Shown in pieces: positions 42,645 through 51,650 of a DNA stretch of 64,000 bases (position 1 is its first letter; each line of letters opens with the position of its first letter). The position numbers were made by a program, and so were the translations under genes. Source of the DNA: GCA-2748575 sp965222725 (GTDB taxonomy: Bacteria; Pseudomonadota; Gammaproteobacteria; Pseudomonadales; Ketobacteraceae); assembly GCA_965222725.1 (NCBI GenBank), contig OZ244969.1, positions 5,022,001 to 5,086,000 of the forward strand, read 5' to 3'. The notes under the pieces were generated by a model that made no database searches, was not told the DNA's origin, and saw only the letters and a list, made by a program, of their open reading frames with translations.

Positions 42645-43454
42645 TTACACCCCTTTCGCTCTTACTTTTTCGAGGTACTGACCAAAGCCGCTATCGCTGA
42701 GCCAGTATTGAATCAGATTGGAAACACCACGACTGGTGAGGGTAGCGCCTGCAAGGCCATCAACCTTGTGCTCGGAGGCGGGATCGCTGGGATCCACAGA
42801 ACCTTTCACCACTTCAAGCTCGATGTTGCCCTGCTCGTCGTACACTTTTTTGCCGGGCCAGATGGATTTCCACTTGGGGTTGTCCACCTCACCGCCCAGA
42901 CCGGGGGTTTCCGCATGGGAATAAAAACCCAGTCCCACCACTGTTGTGGTATCAGTTTCCAGTGCCAGGAAGCCGTAAAGAGTCGACCACAAGCCATAAC
43001 CGTGCACCGGCAGGATAATGGTTTTGACTTCGCCCGCTTCATCTTTTGCCAGATAAACAGTGGCGTATTTTGCCTTACGCTTGATACTGGCGATGTCATC
43101 GGACGCGGCCACTTTAATGTTCTGACCGGGAGTTTTGGCTGCTTTTTGCTGGTCGTACCGGGCAGGATTCTCAAGAATCGCCTGTTCCCAGGGCTCATCC
43201 GCATTCTGATCCGTCAGGTATTCGCCCGTTTCAATATCCACAAATTTGATGTCGATATTTTCAAACAGCTTGTCGATATCGGCGCCCTCTTCCAGCATGC
43301 CTGCGGCTGCCAGAATATTGCGCTTCTTGTCGGCTACCTTGTTGGCCACCTGTTCGGGTTTCAGAACAACCGCGGCCGTGGATACAACAATAGAGCAGAC
43401 AATACAGAGAACCGTCGCTACCAGGAGCGTTTTGCCGGTAGTATCGTTAGACAT
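42645..43454 (-). CDS. nqrC: Na+-NQR subunit C (covalent FMN)
   Basis: Subunit with one membrane helix (about 10-30) and a periplasmic FMN domain, 269 residues from the ATG at 43454. The FMN attachment site is T238 in GLAGATLTSRG, close to the consensus recognised by ApbE. I choose this ATG because it overlaps the end of nqrB by 8 bp and starts at the family N-terminus MSNDTTGK; an upstream start would add 16 residues encoded inside nqrB. Confidence 0.96.
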   Translation of the reverse strand: MSNDTTGKTLLVATVLCIVCSIVVSTAAVVLKPEQVANKVADKKRNILAAAGMLEEGADIDKLFENIDIKFVDIETGEYLTDQNADEPWEQAILENPARYDQQKAAKTPGQNIKVAASDDIASIKRKAKYATVYLAKDEAGEVKTIILPVHGYGLWSTLYGFLALETDTTTVVGLGFYSHAETPGLGGEVDNPKWKSIWPGKKVYDEQGNIELEVVKGSVDPSDPASEHKVDGLAGATLTSRGVSNLIQYWLSDSGFGQYLEKVRAKGV

Positions 43455-44670
43455 TGCGCAACTCCCTCCGCTTGATGTTGGCTGTAACAACAAAATGGTC
43501 AATCACCGGCGCGAACAGGTTGGCGAACAGAATCGCCAGCATCATGCCTTCCGGGAAGGCCGGGTTCACGACGCGGATCAGCATGACCATAACCCCGATC
43601 AGGATACCGAATACCCATTTACCGGTGTTGGTCATGGAGGCGGATACCGGATCGGTTGCCATAAAGATGGTACCGAAGGCCCAGCCACCCAGCACAAAGT
43701 GCCAGTAGAAAGGCACGTTGAACAGCGGGTTAGTGTCGCTGCCCACAGCGTTGAACAGCAGGCCCATGGCCGCTGTACCAATAACAACACCGGAAACAAT
43801 CCGCCAGGATGCGATCTTGGTGGCCAGCAGGAAGGCACCACCGATCAGAATCGCCAGGGTGGATACTTCACCCACGGAACCCTGCATGTTGCCAACAAAA
43901 GCATCCATCCAGGTAAAGGCCTGGCCATTGGCTGTTTGCATGGCCGTCAGACCTTCCAGACCTTTGCTGGCCGCTTCACCCAGCGCCGTAGCACCACTGA
44001 AGCCGTCTACTGCAGTCCACACCTTGTCACCGGAAATATCGGCCGGATAAGCAAAGAACAGAAAAGCACGACCGGTGAGCGCCGGGTTGAGGAAGTTTTT
44101 ACCGGTCCCACCGAATACTTCCTTGCCGATAACCACACCGAAGGAAATACCCAGGGCCACCTGCCACAGGGGAATGGTGGGCGGACAGATCAGGGCAAAG
44201 AGTACCGAGGTCACGAAGAAACCTTCGTTCACTTCGTGGCCGCGCTTCATGGCAAAGAGTACTTCCCAGAAACCACCCACAATAAAGGTTACGGCATAGA
44301 TAGGTACAAAATAGGCTGCACCATAAATGAGACAGTCCCAGATGCTCTGCGGGTTGTAACCGGACAGCATGCTGATAAACATGTGCTGCCAGTCGGCGCC
44401 GGGGGCGACCTGGTTGGTGGCCATGTAATTCAGTGCCTGCCAGCCCACGTTGTACATGCCGTAGAACATGGCCGGGAAAGTACACATCCAAACGGTGATC
44501 ATGATGCGCTTCAGGTCAATACCGTCGCGTACATGAGAACCCGCATGGGTCACACTGCTGGGACTGTAGAAAAAGGTATCCACGGCCTCATACAGGGCAT
44601 ACCAGTTTTCGTATTTGCCACCTTTGTGGAAATTGGGCTCGATCTTGTCGAGGAATTCTCTCATACCCAT
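43447..44670 (-). CDS. nqrB: Na+-NQR subunit B (covalent FMN, riboflavin)
   Basis: Largest membrane subunit, 407 residues with about ten helices; it forms the main Na+ path and the quinone-site side. The covalent FMN site is T228 in GFSGATALGEA. The start lies 3 bp after nqrA. A long open frame on the other strand opposite this gene is a coding shadow. Confidence 0.97.
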   Translation of the reverse strand: MGMREFLDKIEPNFHKGGKYENWYALYEAVDTFFYSPSSVTHAGSHVRDGIDLKRIMITVWMCTFPAMFYGMYNVGWQALNYMATNQVAPGADWQHMFISMLSGYNPQSIWDCLIYGAAYFVPIYAVTFIVGGFWEVLFAMKRGHEVNEGFFVTSVLFALICPPTIPLWQVALGISFGVVIGKEVFGGTGKNFLNPALTGRAFLFFAYPADISGDKVWTAVDGFSGATALGEAASKGLEGLTAMQTANGQAFTWMDAFVGNMQGSVGEVSTLAILIGGAFLLATKIASWRIVSGVVIGTAAMGLLFNAVGSDTNPLFNVPFYWHFVLGGWAFGTIFMATDPVSASMTNTGKWVFGILIGVMVMLIRVVNPAFPEGMMLAILFANLFAPVIDHFVVTANIKRRELRNV

Positions 44671-44673
44671 TGC

Positions 44674-46014
44674 TTAACCCTCCGTCTCGATACGAGTTAA
44701 GACATCTCTGAGAATTGGGCCGTACTCATATTTACCGGGGCAAACATAGGTACAGAGTGCCAAGTCTTCAGCGTCCAGTTCAAGGGCCCCGAGCTTCTGT
44801 GCCATTTCAGTATCACCAACGATCAGGGAACGCAGCAGCTGAGTGGGCAGAATATCCAGAGGCATGACTTCTTCGTAGGCACCTACGGGCACCATGGCAC
44901 GGGCGCTACCGTTGGTGGTGGTGGTGAACGGGAACTGTTTTCCGGGCATGAATTTGGACAGGAACACATTCATCACGGAATGCTTTTCCTTACCCGGCTG
45001 CATGTACTCCAGCACCTTGCGCTCACGGCCTTCCCGCAGTACAGAGACCTGCAGGTCGTAACGACCAAGGTAAGCGTACGCGCCGGTGGCAATTTCACCC
45101 GCCAGCACTGAACCGCTGATGACCCGGTTTTCGCCCTCTTTGAGGCCGCCGGCAACGATTTCATCAGTGGAAGCACCCAGATGGGTACGAATCAGACGGG
45201 GGTTCTGAACCTGCGGACCGGCAAGCGCGATCACACGATCGTTATGCAGTTTACCGGTGGTGAGTAATTTACCAATGGCAATCACGTCCTGGTAATTGAT
45301 GGTCCAGACTGTTTTCTTGCTGTTAACCGGATCCAGGAAGTGAATATGGGTGCTGGGCAGACCGGCAGGATGGGGGCCGGCGAATTCTGCTTCGATGGCA
45401 TTTCCGTTACCGCCTATGCTGGCACCGGCTGCCTTGCAAAGAAAAACCTTACCCTGGGTAAGGTTGGCCAGTACATCCAGACCCTGCTGGAAGGCTTCCG
45501 CGTCTTCGGCAATCACCACTTCAGGGTTGGCTGCCAGCGGATTGCTGTCCATGGCGTTAACAAAGATGGAATTCGGCACGCTGTCGAGGGCAGGAATTTT
45601 GCCAAATGGTCTGGTGCGGAACGCGGTCCAGAGTCCTGAATTGACCAGGTTATCCTGCACTTTCTCGCGACCCAGGCTGCTCAGCTCGGTAGGCGCGTAT
45701 GCCGGGAAGGTTTCCTCTTCCTCGCCATCGATATCAATAACGACTGACTGAAGAACGCGCTTGTAACCGCGATTGATGGCGGACACAGTACCTGCTGCCG
45801 GAGCAGTAAATACAACGCCCTCGTTTTTCTTGTCGGAGAAGATGATCTGACCTTTTTTAACTCGGTCACCCACTTGAACGCTCATGGTGGGCTTCATGCC
45901 CACGTAATCACGTCCTAACACGGCCACTGTACGAATGGTTGGTCCATTCTCAATGGTTTGCTTGGGTGCGCCTGTTATGGGTAGATCGAGACCTTTCTTG
46001 ATCTGATGTGCCAT
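44674..46014 (-). CDS. nqrA: Na+-NQR subunit A
   Basis: Cytoplasmic subunit of 446 residues, first gene of the NQR operon. The N-terminus (KKGLDLPITGAPKQTIENGP) and the Rnf-like barrel-sandwich region (VGDRVKKGQIIF) are typical. In the complex it packs against NqrB and has been implicated in quinone binding. It is preceded by a 557-bp gap that must contain the operon promoter. Confidence 0.97.
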   Translation of the reverse strand: MAHQIKKGLDLPITGAPKQTIENGPTIRTVAVLGRDYVGMKPTMSVQVGDRVKKGQIIFSDKKNEGVVFTAPAAGTVSAINRGYKRVLQSVVIDIDGEEEETFPAYAPTELSSLGREKVQDNLVNSGLWTAFRTRPFGKIPALDSVPNSIFVNAMDSNPLAANPEVVIAEDAEAFQQGLDVLANLTQGKVFLCKAAGASIGGNGNAIEAEFAGPHPAGLPSTHIHFLDPVNSKKTVWTINYQDVIAIGKLLTTGKLHNDRVIALAGPQVQNPRLIRTHLGASTDEIVAGGLKEGENRVISGSVLAGEIATGAYAYLGRYDLQVSVLREGRERKVLEYMQPGKEKHSVMNVFLSKFMPGKQFPFTTTTNGSARAMVPVGAYEEVMPLDILPTQLLRSLIVGDTEMAQKLGALELDAEDLALCTYVCPGKYEYGPILRDVLTRIETEG

Positions 46015-46422
46015 AGCCCCTAACCATTAGCAAAGATGATGGGTTTCATGTGCGATTTGTACGAGGCGGCTCAATGACTACTTAAGCGTTGATCGAACAA
46101 TCCACACATAGTCTAGACGTAAAAATCAAAGGCGGGGGTAACTGTGCGCTAATGCCCAGAGATTCAGGCGATCTCGTGCACACAAACCATGAGCAACCCT
46201 GGTATGACTACCTACTGCAACTGCTATGGATGTTTTGTGCGCTGTTCTGCCGAGCGTTGTCGTCAGGTATCTGACGGCCATGTTGCTGTCGCTCTCGATC
46301 GCTTTGTCTACCGCTGAGTCAGTAACGTCTCCTATCTACCGGCGGTGCATTCATAAAAACTGGGTTTCAGGCCCAATCTCCAACCCTTAATTTTGGTGGC
46401 GGATTATAATGGGGATAGGCTG

Positions 46423-46446
46423 AATTAGCCAGTAGAGTGGCTAATT
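46423..46446. promoter_or_regulatory. Perfect inverted repeat, operator-like
   Basis: AATTAGCC (46423-46430) and GGCTAATT (46439-46446) are exact inverted copies with an 8-nt spacer. One half overlaps the position expected for the -35 of the minus-strand -10 at 46408-46403. It could be a dimeric regulator site for nqr or a simple hairpin in the transcript. Confidence 0.4.
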
Positions 46447-46522
46447 TCTTAAGCAAAATTCAGCATTAAGCGCAACACATTGCAGAAAATGGCTGCTTAT
46501 TCGCAACGGGAATATACAAATG

Positions 46523-46552
46523 AAAACGGGGAGTATCACACTCCCCGTTTTT
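46523..46552 (-). terminator. Rho-independent terminator of gap
   Basis: AAAACGGGGAGT and ACTCCCCGTTTT form a 12-bp stem around a 5-nt loop, 20 bp after the gap stop. Both ends are A/T-rich, so it may work in both directions. Confidence 0.88.
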
Positions 46553-46571
46553 CCGACTTGCCAAATCCCGC

Positions 46572-48023
46572 TTACAGGGATTTGGGGAAAGACGGATAGC
46601 TGATGCCGGACATTTTCTGCAGCATCCGCACCACCTGACAGCTGTAGCCGAACTCGTTGTCGTACCATACGTACAGCACACAGCGGTTGCCGTTTACGAT
46701 GGTGGACAAAGAATCGACAATGCTGGCGTGACGGGAGCCCACGAAATCGGTGGAAACCACTTCCGGTGAACGCACATAGTCGATCTGACGACGCAGCGGA
46801 CCTTCCAGAGACGCCTGACGCAGCACTTCGTTGATATCGTCAGCCGTGGTGTCTTTTGCCAGGGACAGGTTGAGAATTGCCATGGAGACGTTAGGCGTGG
46901 GAACACGGATCGCATTACCGGTCAGCTTGCCCTGCAGTTCCGGCAAGGCTTTGGCCACGGCCTTGGCGGCACCGGTTTCGGTGATCACCATGTTCAGTGC
47001 CGCGCTACGGCCACGACGGTCACCTTTATGGTAGTTATCGATCAGGTTCTGGTCGTTGGTGTAGGCGTGAACCGTTTCCACGTGGCCATTTTCAATACCA
47101 AAGGTATCGTTAACCACTTTCAGTACCGGCACGATGGCGTTGGTAGTACAGCTGGCGGCCGACAGAATCGTGTCCTCGGCAGCCATCAGGTCGTCATTCA
47201 CACCCATCACGATGTTCTTGATCTCACCCTTGCCAGGCGCAGTCAGAATCACCTGCGACACACCCGGGCACTTGGTGTGCTGGCCCAGGCCGTCTTCGTC
47301 ACGCCATACGCCGGTGTTGTCCACCACGATGGCATCATTGATACCGTAGTCGGTGTAATCAATCTCGGTGGGGTTGCCGGCGTAAATCACTTTGACGTAA
47401 TTGCCGTTCACCACCAGCGCTTCGTTTTCCTCATCCACGGAAATAGTACCGCGGAAAGGACCGTGTACAGAATCACGACGCAGCAGGCTGGCGCGCTTCT
47501 GCAGGTCATTCTTGGCACCGCCTTTACGCACCACGATTGCCCGCAGGCGCAGCGCATCGCCGCCACCTGCTTTTTCGATCAGAATACGCGCCACCAGACG
47601 ACCGATACGACCGAACCCGTACAGAATCACATCACGGGGCTTGAACTGGGGAGAACGGTCAGCGCTCAGGGCATCGCTGAGTTCTTCTTTAAGGAACTCA
47701 TCGAGCGACTTGCCTTCACCTTCGTTCTTGTATTTGGTTGCCAGCTTGCCCATGTCGATGCGGGCAGGATGCAGTTCCATGGACTGGAGTTTTTCCAGAA
47801 TCGGATAGGTTTCCTCTACGGCCAGAGGTTCGTTGGCCAGCTGACGCACAAAGCGGTGGGCTTTGAGGATATCAATCACTGAGCGGTTAATCAGGGGACG
47901 ACCGTAAATGGAAGTAACCACACTCTTTTCGCGGTACAGTTTGCCCACCATGGGAATCATTGATTCCGCCAGGGCTTCACGGTTCATCCAGGACTCAAGA
48001 TGCTGCTTTACTTTATCTGTCAC
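46572..48023 (-). CDS. gap: Glyceraldehyde-3-phosphate dehydrogenase, long form
   Basis: Interconverts glyceraldehyde 3-phosphate and 1,3-bisphosphoglycerate. At 483 residues it is about 150 longer than standard GAPDH because of an N-terminal extension (about 1-125, helical, KLQSMELHPARIDMGKLA). The core begins at about 126 with DVILYGFGRIGRLVARIL. The catalytic cysteine is C292 in SAASCTTNAI. Long GAPDHs of this kind occur beside the nqr operon in Pseudomonas. What the extension does is not known to me. Confidence 0.93.
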   Translation of the reverse strand: MTDKVKQHLESWMNREALAESMIPMVGKLYREKSVVTSIYGRPLINRSVIDILKAHRFVRQLANEPLAVEETYPILEKLQSMELHPARIDMGKLATKYKNEGEGKSLDEFLKEELSDALSADRSPQFKPRDVILYGFGRIGRLVARILIEKAGGGDALRLRAIVVRKGGAKNDLQKRASLLRRDSVHGPFRGTISVDEENEALVVNGNYVKVIYAGNPTEIDYTDYGINDAIVVDNTGVWRDEDGLGQHTKCPGVSQVILTAPGKGEIKNIVMGVNDDLMAAEDTILSAASCTTNAIVPVLKVVNDTFGIENGHVETVHAYTNDQNLIDNYHKGDRRGRSAALNMVITETGAAKAVAKALPELQGKLTGNAIRVPTPNVSMAILNLSLAKDTTADDINEVLRQASLEGPLRRQIDYVRSPEVVSTDFVGSRHASIVDSLSTIVNGNRCVLYVWYDNEFGYSCQVVRMLQKMSGISYPSFPKSL

Positions 48024-48162
48024 CAGTCAATACCTTTGTCTCTTTGATGTTGCCAATCGGTATGGCGAACTGCCAATTCAGCGCCCCCGCGCCCTTCCCG
48101 GCAACCTGTTTTTGCGACTTCCCCAATGGCTCTGGGGTACCCTTTCCTCACTTGGGGCGCAT

Positions 48163-48191
48163 ATTATCTTTACTTAGGGGCCATATATCAA
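48163..48191 (-). promoter_or_regulatory. Candidate sigma70 promoter for gap
   Basis: On the minus strand TTGATA (48191-48186), a 17-bp spacer and GATAAT (48168-48163) each match consensus at five of six positions. The predicted transcript would have a leader of about 130 nt. Confidence 0.6.
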
Positions 48192-48289
48192 ATCCTGAGC
48201 ACTTCTAATTGGTCTCTGATTCACCGGCCGTTGCCCGGTGACTGACCAGCCAGAAAATAACTGAACGCACAACCAGACCCTGCCGGTTA

Positions 48290-48318
48290 ATGACAATTCC
48301 CGCTTTGTACCTTATGCT
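48290..48318 (+). promoter_or_regulatory. Candidate sigma70 promoter for the second TetR gene
   Basis: ATGACA (48290-48295), a 17-bp spacer and TATGCT (48313-48318) lie about 100 bp before the TetR start. Confidence 0.4.
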
Positions 48319-48414
48319 TAATAAATTGTTGTAAATACATGAGCTTATAGCCCGGTTTTTACCCTCCTTGAGCTCACCACAAATGGAATCCTGTGGGTGG
48401 CACCTGAATAGTCT

Positions 48415-49044
48415 ATGAAAACGCGTGACCGGATCCTGCTGACAAGCCTAGATCTTTTCAATTTATGCGGTGAACCCAACGTCACCACGATAGATATTGC
48501 CAATGAAATGGATATCAGTCCCGGCAATCTCTATTACCACTTCCGCAATAAAGACGAGATCATTTTCGAGCTGTTTCTGCTGTTTGAAGCCAGTATTCTG
48601 GAAGTGCTGGAATCGCCCCACAGCAGTGATCAGGAAATCATTGATTACTGGATGTATATCCACATTATCTTTGAAAAAATATGGGGTTACCGGTTCTTTT
48701 ACCGGGATCTGGTAAGCATTCTTGAACGCAATGAGCGGCTGCAGAAACGCTTTAACCGGATTCTGGATAAAAAGGCCAATGCCTGCAGCTCTATTCTTTC
48801 GGCCATGAGCGAAGCCGGTATCATTGAACTGCAGGATCCGAAAATGCAGGATGCGGTGGCCACCAATGTGGTCATCGCCACCACTTACTGGCTTAACTAT
48901 CAGCAAATAAGAAATATTGGCAAGGAACTGCCGGAGGATGATCTTGGTCAGGGAGTTTATCAGGTAATGACATTGATCGCCCCTTACCTGCCCGATGATG
49001 GCCGCGAAGCCCTGGATGCGATTGCCAGCAGTTATCTGGCCTGA
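48415..49044 (+). CDS. TetR family regulator
   Basis: A 209-residue regulator. The N-terminal helix-turn-helix reads RILLTSLDLFNLCGEPNVTT then MDISPGNLYYHFRNKDEII (about 5-48). This pattern resembles a Pseudomonas regulator encoded near the fab-pilZ-tatD region (PA2957 group, from memory). The C-terminal ligand domain is hydrophobic and contains Tyr/Trp-rich stretches (VVIATTYWLNYQQIRN), which suits a lipid-like or aromatic ligand, but the ligand is unknown. It may control its divergent neighbour gap; no operator was identified. Confidence 0.88.
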   Translation: MKTRDRILLTSLDLFNLCGEPNVTTIDIANEMDISPGNLYYHFRNKDEIIFELFLLFEASILEVLESPHSSDQEIIDYWMYIHIIFEKIWGYRFFYRDLVSILERNERLQKRFNRILDKKANACSSILSAMSEAGIIELQDPKMQDAVATNVVIATTYWLNYQQIRNIGKELPEDDLGQGVYQVMTLIAPYLPDDGREALDAIASSYLA

Positions 49045-49059
49045 TCAGTCAGTATCGCC

Positions 49060-51516
49060 CTAACCGATGTCATAGTGACGCTCGGTTTCATAAACCAGTT
49101 TATCGAATTCTTCCATCAGTTCGCGGGTAAAACCATCCAGGAATTTCAGGGTGGAATGGCAGACTTTAAAACAGAGCGACACGCTTTTATCCGGCTGATC
49201 GATACCTTTTACTGAATAACGCAATACTTCCGCAATGGAAGGATGCTCAAGCTTATCCCGCAAACCTGCCGGCAATGATAAAGGATAAGCCACCGCGCCC
49301 AGCACATTCAGAATGGATTCGAGCTCCACCCGGCAATAATTGTCATAACGACTGAAGTAAGGTTGCAAACGCTCACGATCTTCCAGTTGCCCGGCATTCA
49401 CCAGGGCACCCAGTGTGTAGGTATAAGTGCGCAGGCGAGCCACCGACTCATAGGCTTTATACAGAAAGGCAGCGCTGTCTTTCAGGTAATCGATGTATTC
49501 CTCAAAGTCCCCTACCTGAAAATCATTTTTCAGATCCGGCGTCTGTTTGGCCAACGACAGGGTTAACGCAATCCGCTGGGACAGCAAGGCTTCAAAATAG
49601 GTCAGATCACCCCGCAACACACCCTGCTGGTTCAGGGTTTTCAGCCAGGCGGTTTCGGTTTCGCGAAGCCCCGGCGCGTCATCGATACGTTGCTGATTGG
49701 TATGATCAACACCAGCTTCCTGAAGGGTCTTTTTCACGTGCAGCTGATTGGCCCGCTCATCGGTTTGCTGATAGCGACGGGCAATACTGGTGAGCTGATC
49801 TTCGGTGGCACTGAGCTTCGAAATCAGATCACGCAGGTCCTGGCATTTGGCATGAATACTCAAACTTTCGTAACTGTAAAAATCATCAAACCGCAGGTAG
49901 CGGCCACTTTTCTGCCAGCCAAAAAAGGTATAACTCAGGGAATCCTTGTGGCGGGATACACTGGCAATGGTAGCTTCATCGGCCTGATCAAGGCTGTGAT
50001 AGCCCAGTGCTTCATAATGCCGGCGGGTCACCTCCTTGCTGAGGCTGTTTACATCGGTAAGCAAATACACCGCCGGCCCCAGTAAAAAGCAGCTGCCTTC
50101 AAACTGATATTTTTCCACGTTCACAATGCGCCCCAGATCCACCACGCGGCTGCGGGTCAAGGGTGTTACCAGCTGCTCCATTTCATGAATCAGAGTGGGC
50201 TGTAATTCAATGCGCAGGGCTTCGGCATACTCCACCACAAAAGCGGAATAATTGGATACCAGATGGCCGGAGTCCATCCGTTCGGCGTTCTCGGATTCGG
50301 CGTGCATCTGGCCGTAATGCAGCGCCCGCAGCCGAAACTGGGTGGAACGGAATTCACCGGAACCTGACATCTGGGCACTCTGCAAATCCGCCTGCATATC
50401 CATTTTGCGCGACATGGTGAAACTCATCGCACTGCCGATCAGGAGCAGCAACTTGAAATAATAGCGGGCCAGCAGATCAAACGGCAGCAACATCAGGTAG
50501 GACACCGGATTAATTCGACGCTTGTTTTTGGAAAAAGTCAGCGTGGTCACGTCCAGCTGATAACTGGAACACCGGTAAAGCCAGCCGTTAATGCTGGATA
50601 CCATGGGGTAACCGTAACGACAGGCATCCCGGTTGAACCCGGAAAAAGCATGGGTAATCACACCACCCAGCTGGCGCACATTCAGGCTGTAAAAAAGAGG
50701 CAAACCAATGATCAGTTCCGAACGATAACCGGAAGGCGGACAAAAGAACTCCTTGGGACGCAGCACCACACCCACTTCCGCATCCAGTTTTATACTGACG
50801 GGCGCTTTCACGCCCACCATTTCAGAAATTTTTTCCACCAGGGTGTAAAGCTGAGGGTGGCGATCCCGGTCCAGCTGGACGAATTTCTTCTCCCGGCGCC
50901 AGTCACCGATAGCGCGATGAATCAGTACCGAGGTGAAACCCAATACCAGGAAAGCGCCTGCCCAGTGCCATGCAGGTAATTCCTGCTGGCCCATAAACCA
51001 GGCACCGAAGGCGCTTTCACTCAGGGTGAACGCCAGTGTCATCAGGGCAACCACGGAAGCGACAAAGACAACGGGAACCGTCAGCATGGCCATGGCCAGC
51101 AGACTCATCTGAATTTTATCGGTAAGGCTCAGCCGCAGGGGCTGCACTTCTTCGTGGAAGCCGGAAACAATATCTTCGCGGCGGTATTGCGGAGGTTCGG
51201 AACCGGGCGCATCCGCTCCCCGAGTCTGCTGCCCGGTGTCGTCGGCAACATCCTCCCTTACCAGCGACAGACTGGTAGCAGGATTCTGCTCCACAACGTG
51301 ACATTTTAATCCGATTTCCTTCATGGTCTCTGCGAGGGCCTGTGCTGTTTCTACGTCGATTCCCTGTTGGATAATCGTAGGCACTCCGTCCAGTACCGCG
51401 TCAACCTGAACCGGTGTCATTCCCTTCATCTCTACCAGGAATTCGCGGGCGTTGCCGGTATGGGCCTGAGGCCCGCTACCACCCACGGATATGACACTGT
51501 ACTTCATTTGACCCAA
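49060..51516 (-). CDS. M48-like membrane pseudoprotease with L7/L12-like N-terminus
   Basis: A large 818-residue protein. Residues about 23-76 resemble the C-terminal fold of ribosomal protein L7/L12 (VLDGVPTIIQQGIDVETAQA, then MKEIGLKCHVV). A linker, two membrane helices (about 136-165 and 182-203) and an M48-type peptidase region (about 210-440, with a further hydrophobic stretch 340-366) follow. The zinc site is broken: the HExxH position reads HAFSG (289-293), and the expected ExxAD reads DMQAD (373-377). A 370-residue C-terminal region, partly helical, has no family I recognise. Start is TTG with GGAGA 8 nt upstream; an ATG three codons later is the alternative. Confidence 0.72.
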   Translation of the reverse strand: MGQMKYSVISVGGSGPQAHTGNAREFLVEMKGMTPVQVDAVLDGVPTIIQQGIDVETAQALAETMKEIGLKCHVVEQNPATSLSLVREDVADDTGQQTRGADAPGSEPPQYRREDIVSGFHEEVQPLRLSLTDKIQMSLLAMAMLTVPVVFVASVVALMTLAFTLSESAFGAWFMGQQELPAWHWAGAFLVLGFTSVLIHRAIGDWRREKKFVQLDRDRHPQLYTLVEKISEMVGVKAPVSIKLDAEVGVVLRPKEFFCPPSGYRSELIIGLPLFYSLNVRQLGGVITHAFSGFNRDACRYGYPMVSSINGWLYRCSSYQLDVTTLTFSKNKRRINPVSYLMLLPFDLLARYYFKLLLLIGSAMSFTMSRKMDMQADLQSAQMSGSGEFRSTQFRLRALHYGQMHAESENAERMDSGHLVSNYSAFVVEYAEALRIELQPTLIHEMEQLVTPLTRSRVVDLGRIVNVEKYQFEGSCFLLGPAVYLLTDVNSLSKEVTRRHYEALGYHSLDQADEATIASVSRHKDSLSYTFFGWQKSGRYLRFDDFYSYESLSIHAKCQDLRDLISKLSATEDQLTSIARRYQQTDERANQLHVKKTLQEAGVDHTNQQRIDDAPGLRETETAWLKTLNQQGVLRGDLTYFEALLSQRIALTLSLAKQTPDLKNDFQVGDFEEYIDYLKDSAAFLYKAYESVARLRTYTYTLGALVNAGQLEDRERLQPYFSRYDNYCRVELESILNVLGAVAYPLSLPAGLRDKLEHPSIAEVLRYSVKGIDQPDKSVSLCFKVCHSTLKFLDGFTRELMEEFDKLVYETERHYDIG

Positions 51517-51650
51517 AAGGTTGTCTCCGATTCTCCAAGCCTGCCGGCTTTTTCAATTGGCTACACTATAGCAACGGAGAGACGGATACTAAGTTCTGAT
51601 CCGTGGGGCTTTGTGTGAAGAATTGTTGTGGTCTGTAACCACCGGGAAAC

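Larger units (their letters stand above)
46015..46571. other. Intergenic region upstream of the nqr operon
   Basis: This 557-bp non-coding gap holds the gap terminator (46523-46552), an inverted repeat at 46423-46446, and a palindromic ATTATAAT (46403-46410) that gives a consensus -10 on both strands. On the minus strand that -10 faces nqrA but lies about 390 bp upstream with a poor -35 (TGGCTA). I could not identify a stronger nqr promoter nearer the gene. Confidence 0.5.
48024..48414. other. Divergent gap/TetR promoter region
   Basis: This 391-bp non-coding region separates gap (minus) from a TetR gene (plus). It holds a good promoter for gap at 48163-48191 and a fair one for the regulator at 48290-48318. 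I found no clear palindromic operator. Confidence 0.6.

Noticed and set aside
43246..44700. A 484-residue plus-strand frame opposite nqrB and nqrC
   Set aside because: It runs antisense across two clearly conserved NQR genes, is rich in His, Thr and Gly as expected from reversed coding, and shows no family features.
46089..46274. A 61-residue plus-strand frame upstream of the nqr operon
   Set aside because: No ribosome site, atypical composition (Cys/Trp-rich end), and no similarity known to me.
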